A DNA stretch of 64,000 bases from Salicibibacter cibarius (GCF_016495725.1 NZ_CP054705.1:1240001-1304000), one strand, 5' to 3'; shown: positions 9,682-18,436, counted from the first letter of the stretch. Notes: generated by a model not told the origin, from the letters alone. Numbers and translations: made by a program.

Positions 9682-10809
9682 GTGGATTCGAAAAGATTAA
9701 TCATGGTTGGTTTACCCATGATTGCGGTAACTTATGGTTTTGCAAGGTTTAGTTACGGGTTAGTTTTGCCTTATATACGTGAGTCGCTGGATATCAACCA
9801 ATCTATAGCTGGAGCGATCTCTTCACTATCGTATCTGGCATATTGTATAGCGATTATCTTGGCTATGTTGTATATGCAGAAAGTCGGTTCCCGTATGCTA
9901 ATTTTAATTGCAGGGGTCACAGCAGCTGCGGGAATGGGGATCATATCCATGGCCAATGGTGCAATAGCCCTTGGTATTGGTATCTTTATTGCTGGCTTAA
10001 GTACAGGGTTGTCTTCTCCCCCATATGCAGATGTCATAAAAAAATGGGTGGCTCTGGATAAGCGTTCGCCAACGAATACGTGGGTGAATGCGGGCACTAG
10101 CTTGGGAACTGCATTAACTGGTGTTATGGTTATTTTTATGGGTAGTAATTGGAGATTGACGTTTCTACTATTTACAATCATAGCGATTATCATATTGATC
10201 CTTAATTATAAGGTCATTCCTCAAACAAAGGTTACGAACAAAATTCATCAGACTCGAGCATTTCATGTGACAAAAAAGGAACTTATGAATGCTTATCCCT
10301 TAATTATATCTTCTCTATTATTAGGGATTTCGAGTGCGGCTTATTGGACATTTTCAAGGGATTTGGTGTTTCAAATGGAGAATATTCCTGAAGTTCTCAC
10401 GCAAGGATTTTGGATCATCATTGGTTTGGCAGGAGTATTAGGTGGTTTCGCCGGATATTTTAGTTCACATATCGGATTATTACCTTCTTACAGATTATGT
10501 GTCATTTTTCTAGGTGCTTCTTCCGTATTATTGGGTTTATTTACAAACGTCCTCCCTGTTGTCATATCGGCGATTTCTTTTGGAAGTTCGTATATATTCA
10601 TGACAGGTGTTCTGATCATTTGGGGCATCAATATCTTTAAAACAAATGCTTCATTTGGTCTTGGTTTTCCATTTTTACTATTAGCTTTAGGGCAAGTGTT
10701 TGGCTCGTTGGTTGGAGGAGTGGTTGCTGAGTTTCTAGGTTATGAAGCAATGTTTATTTTGTTTGCTATGATGAGTTTTATGGCTTTACTTTTTAAGCCG
10801 AAAAAATAA
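9682..10809 (+). CDS. MFS transporter, YbfB/CynX-like
   Basis: About 375 aa with 12 predicted membrane helices in the major facilitator pattern; the N-terminus reads MIAVTYGFARFSYGLVLPYI, typical of YbfB-type MFS proteins. GTG 9682 is chosen because AGAGGTG lies six bases upstream; GTG 9673 and TTG 9679 are alternatives. Together with the upstream TetR gene and shared operator it forms a probable inducible efflux unit; the substrate cannot be told from sequence. Confidence 0.85.
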   Translation: MDSKRLIMVGLPMIAVTYGFARFSYGLVLPYIRESLDINQSIAGAISSLSYLAYCIAIILAMLYMQKVGSRMLILIAGVTAAAGMGIISMANGAIALGIGIFIAGLSTGLSSPPYADVIKKWVALDKRSPTNTWVNAGTSLGTALTGVMVIFMGSNWRLTFLLFTIIAIIILILNYKVIPQTKVTNKIHQTRAFHVTKKELMNAYPLIISSLLLGISSAAYWTFSRDLVFQMENIPEVLTQGFWIIIGLAGVLGGFAGYFSSHIGLLPSYRLCVIFLGASSVLLGLFTNVLPVVISAISFGSSYIFMTGVLIIWGINIFKTNASFGLGFPFLLLALGQVFGSLVGGVVAEFLGYEAMFILFAMMSFMALLFKPKK

Positions 10810-10838
10810 TGTTTACCAACTCAAGGATATGAACAATT

Positions 10839-11103
10839 GAGTGGGAAAAAGAATACAACTTAATTTGAAGAGGGAACGCCTATTTAAAAGGATTTTCCCT
10901 AACCTGATATGGATAAAATGATTTAAAAAAATATGGTTCCCTGCCAAAAAATAAATTGGTAGGGATTCTTGTGTTTTATTAAATTTTGACATGAAATATT
11001 TTCTGTTTTCACCGGACATAAGTTTAATTTGCTTACAGAACATAGTATAGCTTCCTTTCACCGTAAAGTTTATTTTGATACATTCTATATCCTTACCATG
11101 GGA
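10839..11103. repeat. Long direct repeat, copy 2, left part
   Basis: Matches 8564 onward. It starts GAGTGGGAAAAAGAATACAAC, which resembles the guaA end but with AAA in place of the TAA stop. It is interrupted by the insertion sequence at 11104 and resumes after 12353. Confidence 0.92.
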
Positions 11104-11145
11104 GCTTCATTGTAAAATCAAATGCAACACTCTGAAACTAGGAAA

Positions 11146-11212
11146 GCCATGGTAAGACCGTGTATCATGAAAGTTACCAAAACCCATGATTACGGAGGTC
11201 TTACCGATGGCT
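11146..11212 (+). promoter_or_regulatory. Inverted repeat enclosing the transposase ribosome binding site and start
   Basis: GCCATGGTAAGACC (11146-11159) can pair with GGTCTTACCGATGGC (11198-11212), and inner GTATCATG pairs with CATGATTAC. The 3' arm includes part of the GGAGG (11195-11199) and the ATG at 11207. Such a fold would hide the translation start in transcripts entering from outside. Confidence 0.7.
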
Positions 11213-12253
11213 CACACCGATTCTAGCACAGCGGAGCGTAAGAACAAACATCTCACCCAAACCGAGCGCGGCGAAATCCAGGGCCTACACAAACAAGGAT
11301 TGGGTCCTCGTGCCATTGCAAGGGAACTTGGCCGTCCAGCGAGTACCATCAAGCGCGAGTTAGATCGTGGGAGCGTAGAGCAGCTCGGTTCCAACTTGAA
11401 GGTGACACGGAAATATTTCGCCGATACGAGTCAGCGTGTGTATGAAACGAACCGGCAGAACTGCGGACGTAAGCGCCGATGGTTGATGGAGGCAGCCAGC
11501 CCATTTTTGGGTTGGGCGGTAAAGAAAATGCTCCAAGAGAAATGGTCACCGGATGTGTGCGTGGGACGTGCAAGAGCGCAAGGAGACTGGGAGGTTCCGA
11601 TCCCGTGTACGCGCACCCTTTACACCTACATCGACGATGGGCTCCTTGACGTGAAGAACATTGATCTGCACTTGAAAGTGCGCCGTTCCACGAAGAAGCG
11701 ACGTTCTCGCCAGCACAAAAAAGTGTTGGGCCCGAGCATCGAAGAACGTGAGTCGGACGTGGACACCCGCGAAACCGTCGGGCATTGGGAGATCGACACG
11801 GTACGAGGCAAACGCACGAAAGGCCAGGCCCTCCTGACGCTTACGGAGCGAAGCACACGCAAGGAGATTGTGCGCCGGTTGTCGGAGCCGACAGCTGAAG
11901 CCGTCAACGCTGCCCTCACCGATCTTTTCAAAGGGTATGGGCATCAGGCCCCATCGATCTTTCAAACGATCACCGCAGACAACGGCGGAGAATTCAGCGA
12001 CCTTCATGACTGGTGCCAGTATCAGAACGTCCGTGCTTATTTCGCCCATCCGTATGCTTCATTCGAACGAGGCACAAATGAACGACACAACGAGCTTCTG
12101 CGCCGCTTTATCCCGAAGGGCAAAGCCATCCAGGAGATTCCGGACGAAACCATCGAACGGGCCGAAGCGTGGACGAACGAGCTGCCGCGAAAGATTTTGG
12201 GCTATCAAACGCCCGACGAGGCCTTTGAGGCCGCGATCCAAGGGGCGGGCTAG
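11207..12253 (+). CDS. IS30-family transposase
   Basis: 348 aa DDE transposase. N-terminal HTH reads LTQTERGEIQGLHKQGLGPR then AIARELGRPASTIKREL; the catalytic acidic residues sit in GHWEIDTVRG, ITADNGGEF and ERGTNERHNELLRRFIP. ATG 11207 (MAHTDSS) is preceded by GGAGG at seven to eight bases; the in-frame ATG 11186 has no binding site. The reading frame is intact, so the element may be active. GC content is higher than in the surrounding block. Confidence 0.95.
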   Translation: MAHTDSSTAERKNKHLTQTERGEIQGLHKQGLGPRAIARELGRPASTIKRELDRGSVEQLGSNLKVTRKYFADTSQRVYETNRQNCGRKRRWLMEAASPFLGWAVKKMLQEKWSPDVCVGRARAQGDWEVPIPCTRTLYTYIDDGLLDVKNIDLHLKVRRSTKKRRSRQHKKVLGPSIEERESDVDTRETVGHWEIDTVRGKRTKGQALLTLTERSTRKEIVRRLSEPTAEAVNAALTDLFKGYGHQAPSIFQTITADNGGEFSDLHDWCQYQNVRAYFAHPYASFERGTNERHNELLRRFIPKGKAIQEIPDETIERAEAWTNELPRKILGYQTPDEAFEAAIQGAG

Positions 12254-12263
12254 CCCGCCCCTT
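12240..12263. terminator. GC-rich hairpin over the transposase stop codon
   Basis: AAGGGGCGGGC TA GCCCGCCCCTT, an 11-bp perfect stem spanning the TAG stop. There is no U-tract, so it may instead shield the gene from outside transcription or stabilise the 3' end. Confidence 0.5.
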
Positions 12264-12353
12264 GGAAGGAAAACCCTTTCCGCTGATACACGGAATCCCA
12301 AGTTGTCCCAAAGTGTTGCATTTATACTTGCATTTAAGGCCTTACCATGGGAA

Positions 12354-12477
12354 AATAAGAGAACTATAAGCAATATTTATGAATAAACTGAGGAAAATCC
12401 ACATTTTGGAAAGAGCATATAAAATGATGAAGTCGTCATTGTTTCGTCACTGAAATGGAGAACAGTTACATACAATT
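12354..12477. repeat. Long direct repeat, copy 2, right part
   Basis: Continues the match to 8841-8964 after the insertion sequence and its target duplication, ending ACATACAAT. Single-base differences such as AAACTGAGG versus AAACTAAGG are present. Confidence 0.92.
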
Positions 12478-12577
12478 AAAATAATTGGCTGTGTAAAGGT
12501 TTTTGATGTTAATGTGGAAATACAAAGCCATTAAATGGAACAAGGTAGTGTGTTTATAGGATAGGTTGGTGGATAGC

Positions 12578-13120
12578 GTGGATATTTTATTTTGGATTAT
12601 AGGCGGTTATATTTTATTACTCATGCATATTTGGTTTCATGAACTGGGTCACTATACTGTAGGACGATTTTTAGTAAGAATACCAAAAGAAAATATACAA
12701 ATAAGATTATTTCAATATCCACCACATGTTGCGTTAAGAGATCAAGATAAAAACTGGATAAAGCCTAATGATGAGGAAGGGAATTTTGTACGTACATATT
12801 TCACCTATGATCCAGACGGTAAAAGATCATTTCTGTTCGTTATGGGCGGGTTCATTTTACAATCATTTATTTTTCTTTGTATTGCTTTTGCTATTTATTA
12901 TTTTGTTGATAATGCTATGATCGCTAACTTTATCATTGGAGGATCATTTGTTTTTAATATCGTTTATATTGTCGGGGATTTAATGGTATTTTACTGGAAA
13001 CGTACCCCTGTTGGAGATACAAGTTCGGCCTTTCAATTTGCTCCGATTAAGTCCGCACTTTTTATTATTAGCCTACTGCTAAGTTACGGTGTATTATATG
13101 TTTATATTGGGTTTTATTAA
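12578..13120 (+). CDS. M50-like membrane protein with HELGH motif
   Basis: About 180 aa membrane protein. The first helix ends in MHIWFHELGHYTVGR, an HExxH zinc motif placed as in site-2 protease-like M50 peptidases. Three or four further hydrophobic segments follow; the helix FNIVYIVGDLMVFYWKRTP may supply the third ligand (the D of GDL). The start is uncertain: GTG 12578 has GGTGG five bases upstream, while TTG 12566 and GTG 12569 are alternatives. It stands alone in the AT-rich accessory block. Protease activity is inferred from the motif only. Confidence 0.6.
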   Translation: MDILFWIIGGYILLLMHIWFHELGHYTVGRFLVRIPKENIQIRLFQYPPHVALRDQDKNWIKPNDEEGNFVRTYFTYDPDGKRSFLFVMGGFILQSFIFLCIAFAIYYFVDNAMIANFIIGGSFVFNIVYIVGDLMVFYWKRTPVGDTSSAFQFAPIKSALFIISLLLSYGVLYVYIGFY

Positions 13121-13259
13121 TACTGGAACTACAACAATCCTATCTAATATCAGTTCATTCACTCTACTGCAAACGGGCGCAATCCTTTAATAACAAGGGG
13201 TTGTGTTTTTCTTTATAGCTTTGCTTATAGCTGGTGACAGAGGAATTAAATTTCATGTC

Positions 13260-13288
13260 TTGCATTACAAGGTATTGTAAGTTAGTAT
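13260..13288 (+). promoter_or_regulatory. Promoter and palindromic operator candidate for the padR gene
   Basis: TTGCAT (-35), a 17-base spacer and TAGTAT (-10). The spacer holds TTACAAGGTATTGTAA (13265-13280), a palindrome with six-base arms, well placed for autorepression by the PadR protein encoded downstream. Confidence 0.5.
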
Positions 13289-13333
13289 ATCCATATGCCT
13301 TGTTAAGCAAGATATATGGATGGTGTTGTAAGT

Positions 13334-13687
13334 ATGTCGCAAACACAAATGCTTAAAGGAATTATGGATGGTTGCCTTTTGGCGATTATAAAAGACGAAG
13401 AATGTTATGGCTATGAAATGGCTTCTCGCTTAAATCGTTATGGATTCATTAATATCAGTGAAGGAACCATTTACCCGTCATTATTAAGAATGCAGAAAGA
13501 AGATCTAGTTACTTCTACTCGCAGAAAGTCAACTGCAGGACCACAGAGGAAGTATTATAGGCTTACACAGAAAGGTGAAGAAGCCTTGGAAGAATTTTTA
13601 ATGCAATGGAATGAGTTAAGTAAAAATGTAAATTCGGTTATAAATAAAGAAGTGACAGGGAGTGAAGTGGATTCATGCAACATGTAA
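13334..13687 (+). CDS. PadR family transcriptional regulator
   Basis: 117 aa. Typical PadR winged helix: MSQTQMLKGIMDGCLLAII, YGYEMASRLNRYGF, then SEGTIYPSLLRMQKEDLV and the YYRLTQKGEEAL wing. ATG 13334 is chosen because it aligns with other PadR starts; an in-frame ATG at 13316 is less likely. The end overlaps the next gene by 13 bases, the common PadR-HAAS membrane protein arrangement. Confidence 0.9.
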   Translation: MSQTQMLKGIMDGCLLAIIKDEECYGYEMASRLNRYGFINISEGTIYPSLLRMQKEDLVTSTRRKSTAGPQRKYYRLTQKGEEALEEFLMQWNELSKNVNSVINKEVTGSEVDSCNM

Positions 13688-14430
13688 GCTTAAGTAGAAC
13701 TAGTAAAAAGTTTATTGAAGATTTAAGAGTTTATTTATTCACTAATGGGAAGAGCCATGAGGAGGTCGATGATATTATTCAAGAACTCTCCGATCATCTT
13801 TATGATGCCGAACAAAATGGCAAATCAGTGAAAGAAGTTGTTGGCAATTCTCCAAAAGAATATATGGATAATATATCTACCGAAATAAACAATGATTTTA
13901 AGTCTTGGTGGCTTAAGTATATTCCAATGATCATTTTAGGAGCCATTTCTTTTCCAGTTATTAATGACATAATACAAGGAGAAGTAAGTTACAGTGTATT
14001 GCATATCATTGCTTACTTTCTTTTTAGTTTAGTGTTTATTTCAGGGGTTTTTATTGTTTTCAAGTATTCAGCTAAAAACCAATTATCAAAGACAAAAGAG
14101 GTTTTACTGGCTGCGATTCCCGTATCCATAAGTACGCTGTTGTTTATAGGCATTTTAACGATGGATAATGCAATGAACGCTCCAATTGTTGATTTTGGTT
14201 TTTGGGGCCAGGTAGTTCTTATTGCGCTTATGACTATCTTTATCATAGGGTTTTCAGTATGGGCTAAGACCGCCATTCTCCCTGTTATATTGATTGTTTG
14301 GTCTCTACTACCTCATCTACTTTCCTACACTTCTTTAGGGGAAAGTTTACAATCAACAATAAATATAATTCTCGGTTTATTTATTATTGGATTGTATTTA
14401 GTATTTGGTTTTAAAGATGATGAAAAATAG
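13675..14430 (+). CDS. HAAS-domain membrane protein, PadR partner
   Basis: 251 aa. Residues 1-75 resemble the HAAS domain found beside PadR regulators (VDDIIQELSDHLYDAEQNGK, SPKEYMDNISTEI); the rest is six or so hydrophobic helices. It overlaps padR by 13 bases. Known pattern: these proteins are thought to sense membrane or ligand state and work with PadR. Function of this one unknown. Confidence 0.75.
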   Translation: MQHVSLSRTSKKFIEDLRVYLFTNGKSHEEVDDIIQELSDHLYDAEQNGKSVKEVVGNSPKEYMDNISTEINNDFKSWWLKYIPMIILGAISFPVINDIIQGEVSYSVLHIIAYFLFSLVFISGVFIVFKYSAKNQLSKTKEVLLAAIPVSISTLLFIGILTMDNAMNAPIVDFGFWGQVVLIALMTIFIIGFSVWAKTAILPVILIVWSLLPHLLSYTSLGESLQSTINIILGLFIIGLYLVFGFKDDEK

Positions 14431-14470
14431 AGAGAACTTTGGAGAAATTGACTCGAAAGGTGGATCGAAA

Positions 14471-14665
14471 ATGAATCAATTAGATGCCATTTTAGAAGTC
14501 CAAAAACTAGCGGATAAAAACCGAAAACGAAAAACAGCGACTAATGAGCATTATACTTATCTTCATGCAATCAACGATTTTATGAGTGAACGAGGGAAAA
14601 AAATGCATCCTGACGATGCTGATCATCTCAAAACTTTTTTGCTTCGTAATTTTTGGATTGAGTAA
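14471..14665 (+). CDS. Small soluble protein of unknown function
   Basis: 64 aa starting at ATG 14471, preceded by AAAGGTGG. Sequence is charged (LADKNRKRKTATNEHY, HPDDADHLKTFLLRNFW) with no membrane segment. It follows the HAAS gene by about 40 bases and precedes a terminator, so it is probably the last gene of the padR operon. Not recognised. Confidence 0.55.
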   Translation: MNQLDAILEVQKLADKNRKRKTATNEHYTYLHAINDFMSERGKKMHPDDADHLKTFLLRNFWIE

Positions 14666-14685
14666 CTAATGTAACAGTAATTTTC

Positions 14686-14717
14686 AAAAGGTTAATCAGA
14701 TTGATTAGCCTTTTTTG
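14686..14717 (+). terminator. Intrinsic terminator of the padR operon
   Basis: GGTTAATCA and TGATTAGCC form a nine-pair stem followed by TTTTTTG. Confidence 0.85.
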
Positions 14718-14882
14718 TTTTAGGAATAAGAAGATTATGATAATGGGTAGAACAAACATGCTATTGAAGCATAGATCCCGTGTTGAAAATTGTTCACTTT
14801 TGCTTGTCGAACGCTTTTTATAGAAATAAGAATTAACGTTCTAAAAATAAACCGTCTTTCGCTTGCTCAAATTTTTGAATGG

Positions 14883-15824
14883 TTAGAGAAAGGTCGTCAG
14901 AAAATAAAGCGCCGGAATCGTAATGATGGTCATAAACGTAGACAGCAAAACAACCGTTGATGAAAAATTCGTATCACCGCCGTATTTAATGGCGTAGATG
15001 GTAATGGTGTGCGCACACGGCATCGCAGCTAACAACAATGCAATCACTAATAACTCTTGAGGAAATATAGACAAGAAAAATAAAGGGATAAATAAGATGC
15101 CTGGAAGAATAAGGTTTCTTAACATAACGGTCAAGTATAGTAAAGGTTCACGAATAAGAGATCGCAGCTGGTCGGCGGTAATGCTTGATAGGCTTACCCC
15201 GATGACGAGCATGGAAAGTGGAATCGTCATATCACCGAGCATCTGTATAGGAGACGCTATGAGGCTTGGAATTTGAAACGGCACGATAAATAAAACAAAG
15301 CCGGTAAACGTAGCCAGAAACCCCGGATTTTTAAGAAAGGTCGTAAAAGGCGGGCGTGCTGTGTCATTTGGCGTCATAATCATAATGGCATAGCTCCATA
15401 TGAGCAAAAAATAGATGAGGTTAAAGACGGTAGCAATAAATAAGGCATCTGCTCCAAACAGTGCAGAAATAATAGCCATCCCGATAAATCCTTGGTTTCC
15501 AAATATCAGTAGGTTTTGAAATACACCATTGCGGTCAGCCACTTTATTAAGTTTTTTATTGAGAAATCTACTCAAGACAATCGCCATGATTAAGTAATAA
15601 ACAGATAATATCAGCATTGTAAAAGCTGTAAAGGCTTGAGCATAGGAGAACGGGATATTTAAAGAATTAATAATCAGGCAAGGCAATGTCACGTATAGCA
15701 ATAAATTAGATAAAATGTTTTCGCTTCCTGTAGGGAGTAGTTGTTTCTTTGCACAAAAAAATCCGATAAAGGCAATCACATATAATGCAAATAATTGAAA
15801 AGAAAGCACATACATCGGTTCCAT
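14883..15824 (-). CDS. AEC family transporter (auxin efflux carrier type)
   Basis: 313 aa with about ten helices. N-terminus MEPMYVLSFQLFALYVIAFI, then LLLYVTLPCLIINSL and later IPLSMLVIGVSL, which is the conserved AEC motif. Start chosen at 15824 because GAGG lies six bases upstream on the minus strand; a GTG at 15836 overlaps that site. Substrate is probably a small organic or amino acid, not determinable here. Convergent with the padR operon. Confidence 0.85.
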   Translation of the reverse strand: MEPMYVLSFQLFALYVIAFIGFFCAKKQLLPTGSENILSNLLLYVTLPCLIINSLNIPFSYAQAFTAFTMLILSVYYLIMAIVLSRFLNKKLNKVADRNGVFQNLLIFGNQGFIGMAIISALFGADALFIATVFNLIYFLLIWSYAIMIMTPNDTARPPFTTFLKNPGFLATFTGFVLFIVPFQIPSLIASPIQMLGDMTIPLSMLVIGVSLSSITADQLRSLIREPLLYLTVMLRNLILPGILFIPLFFLSIFPQELLVIALLLAAMPCAHTITIYAIKYGGDTNFSSTVVLLSTFMTIITIPALYFLTTFL

Positions 15825-15913
15825 AATGATCCTCACGTTTCGTTTGAAAATTTTTCACAGTGTATGTAAGGTAGAATGGGGGTGTGTTTGCCCAAACAGG
15901 AGAGAAGTTACTT

Positions 15914-15952
15914 GAAAAAGAAAAAACCCGAATAACGTATGTATTATTCGAG
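15914..15952 (-). terminator. Terminator of the catalase gene
   Basis: On the minus strand, CGAATAA and TTATTCG flank an eight-base loop and are followed by GGGTTTTTTCTTTTTC. Confidence 0.8.
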
Positions 15953-16037
15953 CTTAGATAAATGGCTTAAATCATTTACAACCAATGGACAGAACGTCTG
16001 TACATTAATGGAAAGAAAACGATTCAGCCAGGGGATG

Positions 16038-17447
16038 TTATGCTCGCAATCCGTCCGCTACACGTTCGCCAAGCTCACGGGAAGCAAGGGATAGATACTC
16101 GATCACCTTGACCTGTAAATCCCGTCGTATACCTGTCAGGGCGGTGACAAGATTCGAAATAAGTTGAGATTTTCCGGTTTGCGATAACGATTGATAGAAT
16201 TCTCCTGCCTGTGAAAAATCATCTTGTTTTGCGATATCCGAGCGCACGAGTTCCCCTTCTACAAATCTGCCTTCCCCACTTGTCTGTAGATCCCCCGGCT
16301 GCCAATGTTTTTGCGCATTCACCGGCACCTGGCGAAATTGTGGGCCGATACGATAACGCTGAGAATCCCAATATACATTCGCCCGTCCCTGTAATATTTT
16401 ATCATCGGACAATTCTGCCCCGTCTAATAAATTCGATGGAGAGAACCCAATCTTCTCCACTTGCTCCATATAATTGTCAGGATTGCGATTGAGCACCATC
16501 TTCCCAATAGGGTGGAGAGGAAACATCTCTTCATCCCACACCTTTGTGTCATCAAGGGGATCGAATGGCAGCTGTTCTTCATCCCCTGGGTCCATTATTT
16601 GCACGTACAGCCCGTATTCTACCGGTTCTCCGCTCGCGATCGTTTGGTAAAGATCTTCGCCGGCGTAATCGGGGTTGATTGCTGCAAGTTTCTCTGCTTC
16701 TTGGGTTGTAATGTATTCAACCCCATCAAATGGAATCCAAAGGTATTTAATATAATGGCGTTTCCCTTCCGCATTGCGCCATACGTACGTACTGACGCTG
16801 TGACCGGGGATTCGCCGGAAGCTTTTGACCGTGCCGTGGTCAGAAAAGAGACGAACGATAAAATGAGTGGATTCCGGCGTGCTGGCGACAAACCGCCAGA
16901 GCAAGTTCGGGTCCATTAGGTTATTCCGGGGTGATGGCGATAGCGCCGCGATACTTTCTGGAAAACGCATAGGATCGCGCAACAAAAAAACGGGGATATG
17001 GTTGCAAATAAGGTCGAAGATCCCATCATTTGTATAGAACTTCGTTGAAAACCCGCGAATGTTTCGTGATGTATCCGGCGTGCCTTTATTGCTCGCCCCG
17101 AGTGAAAAACGGACGGCGACAGGAACGGTGTGACCCGCCTGCTGAAGAAAGGGAAGTTTTGTGTATGCGCTCATGCTATTCAACGTCTCAAAATAGCCGA
17201 AAGCTCCAAAACCTTTCACATGTAATGGTCGTTCAACGATTTTTTCGTGAATAAATGTTTCCAGTTTTTCATGCAAAATGTTGTCTTGCTCCAGTATCGG
17301 CCCATTCTTGCCAACCGTTTGCGAATAAGGTGGGGCAGGATGATTCGATGGCTTATGGTAACGAACCGAATTTTTTCCAGTTGCTGCTGCCGTTTTTCGA
17401 ACAGGGATGCGTCTTTCTTGTTGAGGGTTTTGCTCGTAATCGCTCAT
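16038..17447 (-). CDS. Divergent haem catalase
   Basis: 469 aa from ATG 17447, preceded by AAGGAGG at five bases. Decomposes hydrogen peroxide. Distal His lies in RPLHVKGFGAFGYFE (usual HAKG has become HVKG), distal Asn in CNHIPVFLLRDP (usual GNN is CNH), and the proximal haem Tyr in NVYWDSQRYRIGP. These changes, the IRGFSTKFYTNDG segment and the short C-terminus set it apart from KatA/KatE-type enzymes. It is probably still haem-binding because all ligands are present. No PerR box was identified upstream. Confidence 0.85.
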   Translation of the reverse strand: MSDYEQNPQQERRIPVRKTAAATGKNSVRYHKPSNHPAPPYSQTVGKNGPILEQDNILHEKLETFIHEKIVERPLHVKGFGAFGYFETLNSMSAYTKLPFLQQAGHTVPVAVRFSLGASNKGTPDTSRNIRGFSTKFYTNDGIFDLICNHIPVFLLRDPMRFPESIAALSPSPRNNLMDPNLLWRFVASTPESTHFIVRLFSDHGTVKSFRRIPGHSVSTYVWRNAEGKRHYIKYLWIPFDGVEYITTQEAEKLAAINPDYAGEDLYQTIASGEPVEYGLYVQIMDPGDEEQLPFDPLDDTKVWDEEMFPLHPIGKMVLNRNPDNYMEQVEKIGFSPSNLLDGAELSDDKILQGRANVYWDSQRYRIGPQFRQVPVNAQKHWQPGDLQTSGEGRFVEGELVRSDIAKQDDFSQAGEFYQSLSQTGKSQLISNLVTALTGIRRDLQVKVIEYLSLASRELGERVADGLRA

Positions 17448-17741
17448 GATGTCCTCCTTGTGAAAAAATGGTCCCATCATATTGTTATGAATGGTGCTTG
17501 TTTCAATATGCAGGAGGTAATCATGTTTATTAAACGCAAGCATGAAGACTACCGTGTAGGCCTTGGTGAAGTATCTGGATGAGGCCACAAAAGCAATGAA
17601 GTTTCTACAATATGTATTGGAAAAGATTTAATTGGCAGAGAAAAACCCATCGGTGGTCCTTCCAAGCAATCAAGCACATTAATTGTGTTCTGCGTCCGAT
17701 CCGTATAGTGTAAACGTGAGATACGAAAAGGAGGCAAAAAC

Positions 17742-18434
17742 ATGAACGTCGAAATCTGGTCGGACATCGCTTGTCCGTTTTGTTATATCGGAAAAAGAAA
17801 ATTTCAAGACGGCTTACAACAATTTTCACATCGTGATGACGTTAATATAACGTATAAAAGTTTTCAACTCGACCCTAATGCGGCAGTCGAGCAAACACAA
17901 ACGAACGCGGAGATGCTTGCCGGAAAGTACGGCATGTCAGTGGAAAAGGCGAAGGAAATGACGCAACAAGTTACGAATCAAGCAAAAGAAGTCGGCTTGG
18001 ATTATAACCTGGAATCGTCCGTGCTCACAAACACGAAGGACGCCCATCGTCTCAGTCATTTTGCGAAAGAAGAAGGCAAAATGGACGAAATGATGGAGCG
18101 TTTATTAAAGGCATATTTTACCGAAGGAAAACATGTCGGCGATCACGATACGCTCGTATCCCTCGCCGAGGAAGTCGGACTCAACGGAGAAGCCGCTCAC
18201 GCCATGTTGGACAGTGATCGGTATGAAGATATTGTCCGGGAAGACATGCAAGAAGGGGCAGATATCGGCGTGCAGGGCGTTCCGTTTTTTGTCTTTAATC
18301 GTAAATACGCGGTATCCGGCGCCCAACCGGCAAATGCTTTTCTGGAAGTGCTGGAAAAAGTGCAAGAAGAAGAGACTGAAAACAAGATCAATATTGTTGG
18401 CCAAGGGGACAGTTGTACGGATGAATCATGCTAA
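17742..18434 (+). CDS. DsbA-family oxidoreductase, FrnE-like
   Basis: 230 aa cytoplasmic thioredoxin-fold protein. CPFC at residues 11-14 (WSDIACPFCYIGKRKF), the all-helical insertion, and the cis-Pro loop GVQGVPFFVFN are present; the tail ends with CTDESC, a second possible redox pair. ATG follows AAAGGAGG. Role in thiol stress is inferred from the family. Divergent from the catalase gene, so both may belong to an oxidative-stress locus. Confidence 0.88.
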   Translation: MNVEIWSDIACPFCYIGKRKFQDGLQQFSHRDDVNITYKSFQLDPNAAVEQTQTNAEMLAGKYGMSVEKAKEMTQQVTNQAKEVGLDYNLESSVLTNTKDAHRLSHFAKEEGKMDEMMERLLKAYFTEGKHVGDHDTLVSLAEEVGLNGEAAHAMLDSDRYEDIVREDMQEGADIGVQGVPFFVFNRKYAVSGAQPANAFLEVLEKVQEEETENKINIVGQGDSCTDESC

Positions 18435-18436
18435 AA

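Larger units (their letters stand above)
11104..12340 (+). mobile_element. IS30-family insertion sequence with 13-bp target duplication
   Basis: 1237 bp encoding one transposase. The ends form imperfect inverted repeats: left GCTTCATTGTAAAATC then AAATGCAACACT, right (reverse complement) CCTTAAATGCAAGTAT then AAATGCAACACT. The flanking CCTTACCATGGGA is present at 11091-11103 and 12341-12353, a 13-bp target duplication. The uninterrupted repeat copy 1 shows the empty site, so the boundaries are well supported. The outermost base may be off by one. Confidence 0.92.
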
